Part shown: piece after piece, positions 30,777-39,846 of the stretch
How positions within the stretch are numbered: the stretch's first letter is position 1
Layout: each line of letters begins with the position of its first letter
Assembly (NCBI RefSeq): GCF_000217795.1
Contig: NC_015681.1
Span: forward strand, 673,244-737,243
Direction: 5' to 3'
Source of the DNA: Thermodesulfatator indicus DSM 15286
GTDB lineage: Bacteria > Desulfobacterota > Thermodesulfobacteria > Thermodesulfobacteriales > Thermodesulfatatoraceae
Length of the DNA: 64,000 bases
Notes under the pieces: generated by a model
Databases searched by the model: none
Told to the model about the DNA's origin: nothing
The model's input: only the letters and a program-made list of their open reading frames with translations
Program-made: the position numbers and the translations under genes

Positions 30777-31808
30777 TTAGAGAATAGGTTTGCCGTTATA
30801 GGTAACGCTCTTAAGAATCTTCTCTCCTTTATGCACTACAATAGGAGGAAGTTTTCCGTAAAGGAGCTTTTCGTTGTACTGCTGGGCATCGTGGATACAC
30901 CACCAGAGAAGTTTAACCAATTCTTTGGCACGTTTGTAAGAACGGTTATTATAATTTTGTTCTTTATAGATAATAATCCAGGTAAAAGAAGCTATAGGAT
31001 AACCATTAGGAGCATCGGTGTTGGTAATAGAACAACGAGTATCATCGGGAATATTTTTAATATTAGCAGCAGCAGAAATAGATTCTAAAGTAGGTTTTAT
31101 AAATCTTCCAGCTTTATTCTGGAGAGCAGCTACAGGAATGTGGTTTTCTATGGCGTAGGCAATTTCAATGTAGCCGATTGTTCCCGGAATCTTCTTAATA
31201 TAAGCGGCTACCCCGGGATTACCTTTACCACCCATACCTACAGGCCATTTTACTGTCTTACCATGACCAACTTTTTCACACCATTCTTTGCTAACTTTGC
31301 AAAGATAGTCGGTAAAAATATAGGTGGTTCCAGAAGAATCAGAACGATGAGCCACAATAATAGGCAAATCAGGTAACCTTACATCATTAATTTTTTGAAT
31401 AGCGGGATCATTCCATTTGGTAATTTTCCCTAAAAAGATATCAGCAAGCACTTTGGGAGTTAATTTTAACTCTGTTACTCCAGGAACGTTAAAACCAATG
31501 GCTACCGCACCAAGAGTCATCGGAATGTGAAGAATTGGCGCCGGAGCTTTAGCCAGATCAGAATCCTTCATAGGAGCATCGGTAGCCCCAAAATCAACCG
31601 TACGGGCCAAAAGCTGACGAATACCACCGCCAGAACCAATAGCCTGATAATTAACTTTTATACCTGTCTTTTTGTAATAAACATTAAACCACTTAGAATA
31701 CAGGGGATAAGGGAAAGTCGCTCCTGCCCCAAGCAGAGTAAGCTTGGCAGCATGAACCCCTGTAACACTAAAAAGAAACAACATTAAAACCATCAACCAT
31801 TTACGCAT
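30777..31808 (-). CDS. pstS: phosphate ABC transporter substrate-binding protein PstS
   Basis: A 343-residue exported protein: signal peptide MRKWLMVLMLFLFSVTGVHA, then LTLLGAGATFPYPLYSKWFN and VNYQAIGSGGGIRQLLARTV. Next come DFGATDAPM, HRSDSSGTTYIFTDYL and GYIEIAYAI. These are the phosphate-binding loops of PstS. It delivers phosphate to PstCAB, which is not in the window, so pstS is a single gene here, closed by a strong terminator. AGAGGAGG ribosome-binding site. No clear Pho box is seen upstream. Confidence 0.93.
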   Translation of the reverse strand: MRKWLMVLMLFLFSVTGVHAAKLTLLGAGATFPYPLYSKWFNVYYKKTGIKVNYQAIGSGGGIRQLLARTVDFGATDAPMKDSDLAKAPAPILHIPMTLGAVAIGFNVPGVTELKLTPKVLADIFLGKITKWNDPAIQKINDVRLPDLPIIVAHRSDSSGTTYIFTDYLCKVSKEWCEKVGHGKTVKWPVGMGGKGNPGVAAYIKKIPGTIGYIEIAYAIENHIPVAALQNKAGRFIKPTLESISAAANIKNIPDDTRCSITNTDAPNGYPIASFTWIIIYKEQNYNNRSYKRAKELVKLLWWCIHDAQQYNEKLLYGKLPPIVVHKGEKILKSVTYNGKPIL

Positions 31809-31896
31809 AACGCTTCCTCCTCTATTTTAAAGTTTTGCTCTATAATTAGCGCCTATCTTTGACAAAAGCTCTTCTAAATTGTTACAAATTTTTGAC

Positions 31897-32325
31897 TTAA
31901 TTCGAATTAATTTTTTCTTTGAAGACGGGACAAGTATTTCCGGGCTTCCAGTTATTCATTACCGGATCAGAAAAATCTTTATGGCAGGGAAGGCATAAGC
32001 CCACTCTCAAAATGCGCTTAATCTCTTCTGAAGTAAAAGCCCTTAAGTCTTTGCGCGAAAAATTTACAAATACTTTTCCGTTTAGATCCGTAACCGCCGA
32101 AAGCGGGAAATCTAGTCCAAGTAGCTCACTTTCTTTCCTTTCAGCGCTCTCAAAGTGCCACTCACCATTGCCTAAATAGCTGAGAGAACCATAACCAAGC
32201 CCCACGGTCTTGGCTGAAGTATGACAATCCTCACAAGTACGAGCCTTGCTCGTAGCGTGAGGGTCCATAAATGACCAGGTCATTCTTTTGAATTCTTTTT
32301 TTAGCTTTCCGTCCCGGGAAAGCAC
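31897..32325 (-). pseudogene. C-terminal part of the multihaem cytochrome, after an in-frame UGA
   Basis: The frame continues directly from the upstream cytochrome ORF across a single TGA at 32343-32341, with no frameshift. It contains two more haem motifs, CEDCH and CLPCH, and the segment SKARTCEDCHTSAKTVGLGY, which looks like the end of a multihaem cytochrome. On its own it has no signal peptide, so its haems could not be attached in the periplasm, and its nearest start (GTG at 32325) has no good ribosome-binding site. It is best read as the end of a 562-residue protein (31897-33585), made only if the UGA is decoded, or as the debris of a nonsense mutation. Confidence 0.6.
32304..32323 (-). 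promoter_or_regulatory. candidate bacterial SECIS hairpin
   Basis: Starting 17 nt after the UGA on the minus strand: GCTTTCC, loop CGGGAC, GGAAAGC. A perfect 7-bp stem with a 6-nt loop that has G at its second position; the loop begins 24 nt after the UGA. This agrees with what I know of bacterial SECIS elements (short stem-loop directly downstream, apical loop about 16-37 nt from the UGA, G at the start of the loop). It is also within coding sequence, so selection on codons alone might give it by chance. Confidence 0.35.
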
Positions 32326-32340
32326 ACTAACAAAGTCCTG

Positions 32341-33585
32341 TCACCCGGGAACAATAATTAGCACCTCATCGCCTTTGACACCTAGAGTTGGCTCATCAAG
32401 GCGCATATACGAACGAAATTCTTCCCAGGCACCTGGGGTTTCCGTATTGGTAAGTTTGTCTAACTGTTTTTCACGAGGGTCATAACGTATATGACATCCA
32501 AAACATTGAGGCACCCGTGGAGCATGACAGGCTTGACAACTAAGCCTTTTGTGCACTGGATGTTCACATTTTATAGGATCAGGAGGCTTAAGCTCATATT
32601 TTCGGCCATTTAATCCGGTCAAAATCCATTTTTTTCCTTCCTTTTTGACTCGAGGCAACTTGTTACCTTTACGAGTAATACCTTTCCCTCCGTGACAGGA
32701 ACGGCAAGTTATCTCCAGGCTTTCTTCAAAATGATTATAGGCTTTCCCATCACCCATAGTTTCGTTAGCCACGTGACAATCCGTGCATACCAACCCGGCC
32801 TTGAAATGGATATCCGCGGGGATACGCCGTACAAAACGGCCATCAATTAGTGTTTCCGCCCCAAAGTCTCCATCAGTATAAGGGGTGCCGTAACCTTCGT
32901 CTTCATAAAGTCCTTGATAGGTAAGACCAATACGGCCGCTTCTATTGTGGCATCTTACGCAATTTTCCAAGGGAATCTTACGAGTGAGTATTGGGTGTTT
33001 GGCTCCTTTTGGGCCTTTTACTAAGTGGCAAGCCACACATCCCCCGCCTTTTTCCGCCAGAAAATCTGGAAGCTTACCCTTTTCCATCCATAAATGACAG
33101 GAGCCACAAAGCTTGCGGTAATAATCAAGGGCTAGTGAATTTTTCCCGGTTTTTAAGAGATACTCTACGCTGTCTTCGGGACGATTTTTGGCATCTTTAG
33201 GAATTTCTCCCCAGTAACGCAAAAGAACATTTATAATCCCTCTGTTAGTAGCCATAAGGGACTTTTTCACTTTGCCTGGCATTTCTGGATGACATTCAGG
33301 CCTCCCGCAAGTTTTTTCCACTACCCGCAGGTCCCCCGGATTTTTTACCATACCCGTATGGGCCAGGTCTTTATCCATGCGCAAGGGATTGCCTAAATGA
33401 CAAGGGGAACAGCCTACCACTTCCCGGCTGTGGACTTTTTCAGGCGCTTCATCATGGCAGGCCAAACACATCTCCACCCGACCAGAAGTAGTGGTGAACA
33501 CCTGAGGAGCCCTCTTGCGCTTCCATTCCTTAACCAGAACAAAAACTAAAAGGGCTATACCTAAAATAACAAAAATCTTTCTCAT
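32341..33585 (-). CDS. multihaem cytochrome c, membrane-anchored (N-terminal part up to UGA)
   Basis: 414 residues beginning with one membrane anchor (IFVILGIALLVFVLV). Nine CxxCH haem motifs are visible: CLACH, CSPCH, CGSCH, CVACH, CVRCH, CTDCH, CRSCH, CQACH, CFGCH, plus one longer CGRPECH. Two more occur past the UGA, for up to twelve haems. It is the last gene after Rieske and cytochrome b genes (4-nt overlap with cytochrome b), so it probably takes electrons from that quinol-oxidising unit, in place of cytochrome c1, and passes them on in the periplasm. The stop TGA follows IIVPG; the next in-frame residues are QDFVSVLSRDG. Odd: the ORF is interrupted although neighbours are intact. Confidence 0.85.
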   Translation of the reverse strand: MRKIFVILGIALLVFVLVKEWKRKRAPQVFTTTSGRVEMCLACHDEAPEKVHSREVVGCSPCHLGNPLRMDKDLAHTGMVKNPGDLRVVEKTCGRPECHPEMPGKVKKSLMATNRGIINVLLRYWGEIPKDAKNRPEDSVEYLLKTGKNSLALDYYRKLCGSCHLWMEKGKLPDFLAEKGGGCVACHLVKGPKGAKHPILTRKIPLENCVRCHNRSGRIGLTYQGLYEDEGYGTPYTDGDFGAETLIDGRFVRRIPADIHFKAGLVCTDCHVANETMGDGKAYNHFEESLEITCRSCHGGKGITRKGNKLPRVKKEGKKWILTGLNGRKYELKPPDPIKCEHPVHKRLSCQACHAPRVPQCFGCHIRYDPREKQLDKLTNTETPGAWEEFRSYMRLDEPTLGVKGDEVLIIVPG

Positions 33586-34400
33586 CGATTAAAGCCTACC
33601 CACATAAGAAAAAAGTAAACAACATGCCAAGCAAGCAAAATACCTGCTGAAAACTTAGGAAATTTTTTATACCCAAATAAAGCAACCACCGGTATAGAAG
33701 GGAAGACTACGCCAGCCCAAAATGGCGGCAAATGCCTGAGAAGCTCTTGAATACCTACAAAAAACCAAGGACCAAGGACAGAAAGGTCCGGCTCAAAAGG
33801 CCTCAGAAGTGGTGGGTAAATCAAAGTTAAAGCCGAGGCCAATAAGCCCATGAAAGCCAGATCATATATCTTGATTTTTTTAAGATTAAAGTGCCAACCA
33901 CAAAGCCCTATAAACAAAAGAAAAGATACACAGATATGGGCGGCATAAATCCTGTGAACTCCTTCTTTGGAAACGGCCATTATAAGATGATTCAAAAAGC
34001 TACCTACTAACGGCACTTCAAGCAACAGGCTTTCAGCAATATGGCCGGCAGAAGAGCCTATTTCATCATTACGCACCACATAACCGGAAAAAAGAGCAAA
34101 TACGGTGAGGGGAAAAGTAACTATTAAAAGGAACCAAGAAAACCAACTTTTGCGGGCATAACTTCTAAGCCTCAGGCTATCTACAATGTGGGCCAACAAA
34201 AACAAAAAAGCTAACTGGCCTGTGTAAAAATGAATTCCTCTGATAAAATCACCAAAAGGTAAAACCCCTTCTATACCAACCGTTGAAACAAGAGGCATCT
34301 CTACCCTAAAAGGAAAAGCCAGAAAAACTCCACTTATCAGGGCCAATAAAAAAGAATTAGCCGCCGCCCAGGCTATAAAAGGGTTAACCCGGGAGCTCAA
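33582..34400 (-). CDS. cytochrome b (b6-like N-terminal domain) of a Rieske/cytochrome b complex
   Basis: A 272-residue membrane protein. Haem-ligand pairs are visible: H-x13-H in IHFYTGQLAFLFLLAHI and H-x14-H in AAHICVSFLLFIGLCGWHF, the second spacing being that of cytochrome b6 rather than mitochondrial-type b. A GFG-like loop (FSGYV) and SFLNHLIMA follow. Additional hydrophobic segments at the C-terminus (YDLAFMGLLASALTLIYPPL) may stand for the subunit IV part. It should oxidise quinol with the Rieske protein encoded just upstream (17-nt overlap) and pass electrons to the multihaem cytochrome downstream. Confidence 0.87.
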   Translation of the reverse strand: MSSRVNPFIAWAAANSFLLALISGVFLAFPFRVEMPLVSTVGIEGVLPFGDFIRGIHFYTGQLAFLFLLAHIVDSLRLRSYARKSWFSWFLLIVTFPLTVFALFSGYVVRNDEIGSSAGHIAESLLLEVPLVGSFLNHLIMAVSKEGVHRIYAAHICVSFLLFIGLCGWHFNLKKIKIYDLAFMGLLASALTLIYPPLLRPFEPDLSVLGPWFFVGIQELLRHLPPFWAGVVFPSIPVVALFGYKKFPKFSAGILLAWHVVYFFLMWVGFNR

Positions 34401-34782
34401 CGATAAGCCCCCCTTGTTTTTGACTAACAGCTAAAACTTCAAGGTCTTTTTTAGCCGGGCCAGCTATATATTGGCCGCTTTTAGTAAAACGGCTCTGGTG
34501 ACACGGGCAGATAAAAATTTCTTGCCGAGGATCATAGTTTACCTGGCACCCTAAATGAGGACAGCGCCGCCAAAGGGCAAGCCAGCTATCCTGTTGTTTT
34601 ACCAAGAAAAAATCTTTAGCCACATATAAATTTTTGTTTTTGAGCTCCTCCCCTTTGACCAACACCTTTTTAGGGGGCCGAGGGAAAATGTGCACAGCCA
34701 TATAAAGACCGGTAACGGCCAATCCTCCCAAAAATAACTTGGCCCCAATACTTAAAAAGTCTCGACGGGAGCTTTGTTTCAT
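34384..34782 (-). CDS. Rieske [2Fe-2S] protein
   Basis: A 132-residue protein: a twin-arginine signal (SSRRDFLSIGAKLFLGG) and membrane anchor, then the Rieske site CPHLGC (box 1) and CPCHQSRF (box 2), with two Cys and two His ligands. High-potential electron acceptor from quinol in a bc-type complex. The TAT signal fits export of a folded cluster. It starts one base after the upstream RNA-methyltransferase stop. Confidence 0.93.
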   Translation of the reverse strand: MKQSSRRDFLSIGAKLFLGGLAVTGLYMAVHIFPRPPKKVLVKGEELKNKNLYVAKDFFLVKQQDSWLALWRRCPHLGCQVNYDPRQEIFICPCHQSRFTKSGQYIAGPAKKDLEVLAVSQKQGGLIVELPG

Positions 34783-36111
34783 TTATGAAGTTTTCTCCAA
34801 TAAAGTTACACTTTCAAGGTGAAAAGTCTGGGGAAACATGTCAAAGGCCTTGACAGAAAGAATTTTAAAACCAAGCTTTTGCAAAATCTTAAGGTCTCGC
34901 GCGAGGGTGGGTGGATCACAGGAGATGTAAACTAATTTTTCTGAAACCACGTCAGGCAAAAAGCGAAGAATCTCTTTGCAGCCTCCCCGTGGGGGATCTA
35001 GTAAGGCCAAAGGAAAAGAGCGAGCTTCTTTGAAATAATTAATCAGGGCCTCTATGGCCGAATACACTTCAAAGGTTACCTGGGAAAGCCCCCACAAAGA
35101 GGCATTTTCCTGAGCATCGGCAATGGCCCGGTGGTCAGTATCAACACCTTCTCCACAATTAGTCCCGGTGGCCAGTGGTAACAAAAAATTCCCTATTCCA
35201 CAATGGACGTCTAAAATTTCCTGGCCAGAGGCAAGGGGTAAAATCTCTTTCAAATAGGCCATAATATTGAGATTAATCTCCCAGTTAGCCTGGACAAAGA
35301 CTCCAGGAGAGGCCCAGAAAAATACATCTTTTTCGGTACCGGCAATTTGTTTGGGTATAGGCATACGCCGGCGACCCCGGTCTTTGGCGTCTTTGGGGAA
35401 TGGGCCTACCGGATTTCTTCCACGAATCCAATAATAAATAGCTTTGAGCACCGAAAGTTCTTCATAAATTTCGGCCAGATCCTCTTCACGGGGAGCAAGT
35501 TGACTCCAGAAAAGGAGCACCACTTTTCTTTCCGCCAGAGAAAGGGCCAGGTTCACTCGTTTAACATAAGGATGCAGGCGCTTCCAGGCCGGTATATCAG
35601 GGAGTTTTTTGATTACCTCGTTAATTTCCGGTGCAGCCAGAGCACATTCCCTAACCGGAACCAGATCATGAGAGCGACGCTTCAAAAAGCCAAGGGCCCC
35701 TGTTTCCTGATGCACGTGAAATTGCAGGCGGTTACGGTAAAAAAATTCTCTTGGCGAAGGCACAATACCTGAGACCAGCTCCTTAGCAGGAAGCTTTCCG
35801 GTGCGCTCAAGGGTTTCACAAAAAATAGAAAGCTTTTCTTCTAGCTGCCGCGTGTAAGGCAGATGTTGAAACTGGCATCCCCCACAAGAAGAAAAATACG
35901 GACAGATCGGTTTTCTGCGCTGAGGATCAGGCTCAAGGATCTCTAAAGGCCTGGCGAGCGAGTAGTCTCCAAGCCTTTGCGTTATTTTTATATGAACTTT
36001 TTCGCCAGGAATAACATCAGAGACAAAGACCACCTGGCCGTCAGGAAGCCTTGCCAGCCCCTCTCCACCGTGGATGAGCTTTTCAATAACTACTACGGCT
36101 TCAGGCTTCAT
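34783..36111 (-). CDS. TrmA/RlmD-family RNA (uracil-5)-methyltransferase
   Basis: About 442 residues. N-terminal TRAM-like domain (IEKLIHGGEGLARLPDGQVV), an iron-sulfur site with CPYFSSCGGCQFQH, and the methyltransferase domain VDHCGIGNFLLPLA (motif I; ILDVHCGIGN), ALLDPPRGGC, and the nucleophile Cys in YISCDPPTLARDL. These assign it to the 5-methyluridine methyltransferase family; which rRNA or tRNA uridine is not determinable. Start: the ATG at 36111 (MKPEAVVVIEK) is preferred over 36129. The 3' end abuts the Rieske gene. Confidence 0.88.
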   Translation of the reverse strand: MKPEAVVVIEKLIHGGEGLARLPDGQVVFVSDVIPGEKVHIKITQRLGDYSLARPLEILEPDPQRRKPICPYFSSCGGCQFQHLPYTRQLEEKLSIFCETLERTGKLPAKELVSGIVPSPREFFYRNRLQFHVHQETGALGFLKRRSHDLVPVRECALAAPEINEVIKKLPDIPAWKRLHPYVKRVNLALSLAERKVVLLFWSQLAPREEDLAEIYEELSVLKAIYYWIRGRNPVGPFPKDAKDRGRRRMPIPKQIAGTEKDVFFWASPGVFVQANWEINLNIMAYLKEILPLASGQEILDVHCGIGNFLLPLATGTNCGEGVDTDHRAIADAQENASLWGLSQVTFEVYSAIEALINYFKEARSFPLALLDPPRGGCKEILRFLPDVVSEKLVYISCDPPTLARDLKILQKLGFKILSVKAFDMFPQTFHLESVTLLEKTS

Positions 36112-38431
36112 GGTCAAAAGCCGCAGCAATAGGTCCTCGCGGGGTATCTATGACCCAAAAACCCTGCTTTATCAGTTCTTCGCGCAAGCGGTCAGCCTTT
36201 TCAAAAAGCCCTTTTTGGCGGGCTTCTTCTCGGCGTGCTAAAACTTCTTTAACTTCAGGTTCAGCAGCGATTTTCGCCTCGCGAATAATGGCCAAAACCT
36301 TGTTGACCTTGCTTAAAGCCTCTTTGACCTTCAATGTATCATCTTCGTCAAGACCTTCTCGGCTAAGTACTGGCTCAAGCCGATTGGTAAACTCAAAAAG
36401 AGCCGCAAACGCCTTGGAAATATTCAGGTCATCGTCTAAAGCTGCTTCAAAACATTCTAAAAAATTCTCTACAGTTTGGGCCACGGGAAAATCAGTCTGC
36501 CCGCTAGGCTCTCGCGCCAAAAACACCATAAAAAGGTCAAGCCCTTTTAGGGCTTTAGCCGCTTCATCTAGGGCTTTAAAAGAAAAATCAAGAGGCTTGC
36601 GATAATGAGTGCGCAAAAGAAAGTAGCGTATTCCCCGCCCAGAGTACCCCTTGGCCAAAAGCTCCGGGATAGTAATGGCGTTTCCGGCAGAAAAAGACAT
36701 CTTTTTGCCCTTACGAGAAACAAGAGCCGAATGCAGCCAGAAACGAGCCGGAATTTTTCCCGTAAGGGCGCGGGCAATGGCTATTTCGTCTTCATGGTGA
36801 GGGAAGATAAGATCTGTTCCGCTAGTATGAATGTCAAATTCCTCGCCGAGATACTTGAGAGACATGGCCGCACACTGGATATGCCAGCCTGGACGCACCT
36901 TACCCCATTCGGTTTCCACATAAAACCCTTCTTTTAGTTCCTGAAGAGAAGCCCTCTTAAATAGGGTAAAATCAAGCGGATCGTCTTTTTCGTAATCTTC
37001 AAGGTCAACAGTTGCTCCAGTTTTTAATTTGGTAAGATCAATTTTTGAAAGAAGGCCGTAGTTTTTAAGTTTTGAAACATCAAAATAAACTGACCCGTGT
37101 CTTACGTAAGCAAAATCTTTTTCTATAAGACGACGAGTAAGTTCAATCATCTCCTCTATATGTTCACTGGCCCGCGGGTAAAAACTCGCCTGAGAAATAT
37201 TGAGAGTTTTAAGGTCTTCAAAAAATTCATGAGCTACTCTCTGAGTTAGTTCTTTTAAAGGAATTTTATTTTCTAAAGCAGCTTGAATAGTCTTATCATC
37301 AAAATCAGTAAGGTTAACCACGTGAGTCACTTCATAGCCTTTGTATTCAAGATAGCGTCTCAAGAGGTCAGCTGTAATCATACGACGGTAAAGCCCAAGA
37401 TGAGGCCTTCTATGAACAGTAGGACCACAGGTGTAAATACCCACCAGGCCTTCCTTTAAAGGCTTAAAGGCCTCTGTTTTTCTCGTCAGGGTGTTGGTAA
37501 AACGTGGCCCTTGTTTGGGCAGGTCTTCAAAGTCCCAAAGGGACGTAGAAAGATAGCGCTCACCCCCATCAGGGAAGATAACGACTATTACACCTTCGTC
37601 TATGCGTTTAGCCAGCTCAAGGGCCCCGTAAAGAGCGGCCCCTGAACTCATGCCCACAAAGATACCTTCTTCCCTGGCCAGGCGGCGAGTAAGCTCAAAA
37701 GCCTCTTCATCAGGCACGTTTATGATTTCCGCAAGAATCTTCTTATCAAAAATGCCCGGCGGGTAGGACTCTTTCATATTTTTAAGGCCCTGCAAACGAT
37801 GGCCTGGTAAAGGCTCAACCCCTATAACTTTTGCTGGGAGATTTTTATCTCTGAAAAAACGGGCCAGGCCCATGAGGGTGCCTGTAGTCCCCATACCGGC
37901 TACAATATGGGTTACTTTACCCTCGGTGTCTCGCCAAATTTCAGGTGCTGTACCGTAATAATGGGCCTGCCAGTTGGCAGGATTATTGAACTGGTCGGTA
38001 AGATAATATTTATCGGGATATTTACGGGCGAGTTCATAGACCGCTTCAATAGCCCCGTCTGTTCCCTTTTCCGCAGAGGTGAGCAAAATCTCCGCACCAA
38101 AGGCCCGCATAATTTTACGGCGCTCAATGGAAGCTGCCTCACTCATGGCTATTAAGCAACGGTAGCCCTTAACTGCTGAAACCAGCGCCAGGCCTATGCC
38201 GGTATTTCCGCTTGAAGCCTCAATGATAATCTTCTCTCGGGTTAGCTCTCCAGATTCTTCAGCGGCTTCTATCATAGAAAGGGCAATGCGATCTTTTACC
38301 GAACCGCCAGGGTTTACGGCTTCAATTTTTCCGTAAATCTGGACTTTGGGGTTAGACCTAAGCCTCCTGATAGGAACCAAAGGGGTATTACCAATGCGGT
38401 CTAAAATATTTCCATATTTTTTTCTGGCCAT
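36101..38431 (-). CDS. fused cysteine synthase and cysteinyl-tRNA synthetase
   Basis: A 776-residue fusion. Residues 1 to about 300 are a CysK/CBS-type O-acetylserine sulfhydrylase: PGGSVKDRI (PLP lysine 46), SSGNTGIGLA, GMGTTGTLMG, SSGAALYGAL. Residues about 325-776 are a cysteinyl-tRNA synthetase: TCGPTV with zinc Cys335, HVVNLTDFDDKT, WHIQCAAMS (zinc Cys), TSGTDLIFPHHEDEIAIARA, and a helical C-terminal part. The HIGH motif reads HLGL (344-347) and KMSKS reads KMSFS (577-581), both unusual. The fusion would make cysteine and charge it on the same polypeptide. It precedes the methylase gene (11-nt overlap). Confidence 0.9.
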   Translation of the reverse strand: MARKKYGNILDRIGNTPLVPIRRLRSNPKVQIYGKIEAVNPGGSVKDRIALSMIEAAEESGELTREKIIIEASSGNTGIGLALVSAVKGYRCLIAMSEAASIERRKIMRAFGAEILLTSAEKGTDGAIEAVYELARKYPDKYYLTDQFNNPANWQAHYYGTAPEIWRDTEGKVTHIVAGMGTTGTLMGLARFFRDKNLPAKVIGVEPLPGHRLQGLKNMKESYPPGIFDKKILAEIINVPDEEAFELTRRLAREEGIFVGMSSGAALYGALELAKRIDEGVIVVIFPDGGERYLSTSLWDFEDLPKQGPRFTNTLTRKTEAFKPLKEGLVGIYTCGPTVHRRPHLGLYRRMITADLLRRYLEYKGYEVTHVVNLTDFDDKTIQAALENKIPLKELTQRVAHEFFEDLKTLNISQASFYPRASEHIEEMIELTRRLIEKDFAYVRHGSVYFDVSKLKNYGLLSKIDLTKLKTGATVDLEDYEKDDPLDFTLFKRASLQELKEGFYVETEWGKVRPGWHIQCAAMSLKYLGEEFDIHTSGTDLIFPHHEDEIAIARALTGKIPARFWLHSALVSRKGKKMSFSAGNAITIPELLAKGYSGRGIRYFLLRTHYRKPLDFSFKALDEAAKALKGLDLFMVFLAREPSGQTDFPVAQTVENFLECFEAALDDDLNISKAFAALFEFTNRLEPVLSREGLDEDDTLKVKEALSKVNKVLAIIREAKIAAEPEVKEVLARREEARQKGLFEKADRLREELIKQGFWVIDTPRGPIAAAFDHEA

Positions 38432-38469
38432 AATTAGTCTTTATAAGCGAAAAATAAACACTAGCCAAG

Positions 38470-39846
38470 TTAATCTTCTCCGGCCAGGCCATATTTAGCC
38501 AGTTTGTAACGCAACACCCGCTCAGATATTCCCAAAAGTTCGGCGGCCCTTGTCTTTATCCCCTGGGCCTCTTCCATGGCTTGTTTTATACGATCTTTTT
38601 CGAGGAGGGACACTGCTTCTGGTAAAGGTAACGTGTAAAAAAGATCCGTCTTTTTCTTTTCGTTTTGCAGCTTCATGGGTAACGGGAATCCTTCAAGGGT
38701 GATTGCCTCTCCTTCTTCAGTTAAAATAACCGCACGTTCAATCAAGTTTTCAAGCTCCCGTACGTTTCCAGGATAATGATGAGAAAGCAAAGCATCGAGC
38801 GCTTCTCGGCTAAACCCCTGAAGCGTTTTTTGGTGTTTTTGGGAAAATTTATCTAGGAAATACTGGGTAAGGGGCAAAATATCTTCGCGCCGTTCTCTTA
38901 AAGGAGGAATCCTTATAGTAAAAACATTTATCCGCCAGAAAAGATCTTCGCGAAATCTGCCTTCTTCCACCAAAGTCTCGAGATCTTTATTGGTAGCGGT
39001 GATAATCCTTACATTTACTTTGGTTTCCTTGGTCGCCCCTATCCTCCTAATAAGGCCTTCTTGAAGTACCCTTAATAACTTGGCCTGTAAAGAAAGGGGC
39101 ATATCGCCTATCTCATCAAGGAAAATACTTCCTCCATCAGCCATCTCAAAAAGCCCGGGCTTGGCTTTGTCAGCTCCAGTAAAAGCCCCTTTTTCATGAC
39201 CAAATAGCTCTGACTCAAGGAGCCCCTCGGGAATAGCGGCACAGTTCACCTTAATAAAAGGAGCATTTTGCCTGGGACTTAAACGGTGAATAAGATTAGC
39301 AATAACCTCTTTGCCTGTCCCCGACTCGCCTAAAATGAGAACCGTAGCATCAGTTGAGGCCACTTTGGCTACCAGACGCAATGTATCTTTCATCTTAGGG
39401 CTTTCGGCTATGATATCCGGCACATCAGGTGGCGAAAGCTCTTTTAGCTGGGCCCTTAATTTTTCCACCTCACGCACTAGGCGAAGCTCTTTCAGGGCCT
39501 TTTCTATGATAAAAATTAGTTCCTCAAGGTTTACCGGCTTGGTAAGGTAGTGATAAGCTCCGCCTTTTATAGCCTCTACCGCCCGTTCTACCGTAGCGAA
39601 GGCGGTAAGCATTATTACTTGGGTAAGTGGTTGCTTTTCTTTTAGCCATTTTAGAAGGGAAAGGCCGTCTTCATCAGGCAGCTTCCAGTCAAGTATGGCC
39701 AGGTCAAAAATCCGTTCTTCAAGGAGTTTTTTGCCTTCAGCGGCGTTAAGAGCACAAGAGACATCAAAACCTTTATGCCGCAAGTAATCTCCAAGAATTT
39801 TGGCCTGAGGTTTATCATCTTCTACAATAAGAATTTTGCTATTCAT
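38470..39846 (-). CDS. NtrC-family sigma-54-dependent response regulator
   Basis: About 458 residues from the ATG at 39846 (MNSKILIVEDDKPQAKI). Receiver domain with EDD near the start, phosphorylation Asp in LAILDWKLPDEDG and KP loop TKPVNLEE; AAA+ domain with GESGTGKEVIANLIH, ELFGHEKGAFTGAD (the GAFTGA sigma-54 contact loop) and GGSIFLDEIGDMP; C-terminal Fis-type DNA-binding helices (IKTRAAELLGISERVLRYKL). Activates sigma-54 promoters after phosphorylation by the kinase encoded just upstream (8-nt overlap). Downstream gene begins 38 bases further. Confidence 0.94.
   Translation of the reverse strand: MNSKILIVEDDKPQAKILGDYLRHKGFDVSCALNAAEGKKLLEERIFDLAILDWKLPDEDGLSLLKWLKEKQPLTQVIMLTAFATVERAVEAIKGGAYHYLTKPVNLEELIFIIEKALKELRLVREVEKLRAQLKELSPPDVPDIIAESPKMKDTLRLVAKVASTDATVLILGESGTGKEVIANLIHRLSPRQNAPFIKVNCAAIPEGLLESELFGHEKGAFTGADKAKPGLFEMADGGSIFLDEIGDMPLSLQAKLLRVLQEGLIRRIGATKETKVNVRIITATNKDLETLVEEGRFREDLFWRINVFTIRIPPLRERREDILPLTQYFLDKFSQKHQKTLQGFSREALDALLSHHYPGNVRELENLIERAVILTEEGEAITLEGFPLPMKLQNEKKKTDLFYTLPLPEAVSLLEKDRIKQAMEEAQGIKTRAAELLGISERVLRYKLAKYGLAGED

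Noticed and set aside
31809-31896. Pho box upstream of pstS
   Set aside because: No convincing 11-bp direct repeats; TTGTCA and TATAGA are present but 15 bp apart, too close to claim a promoter.
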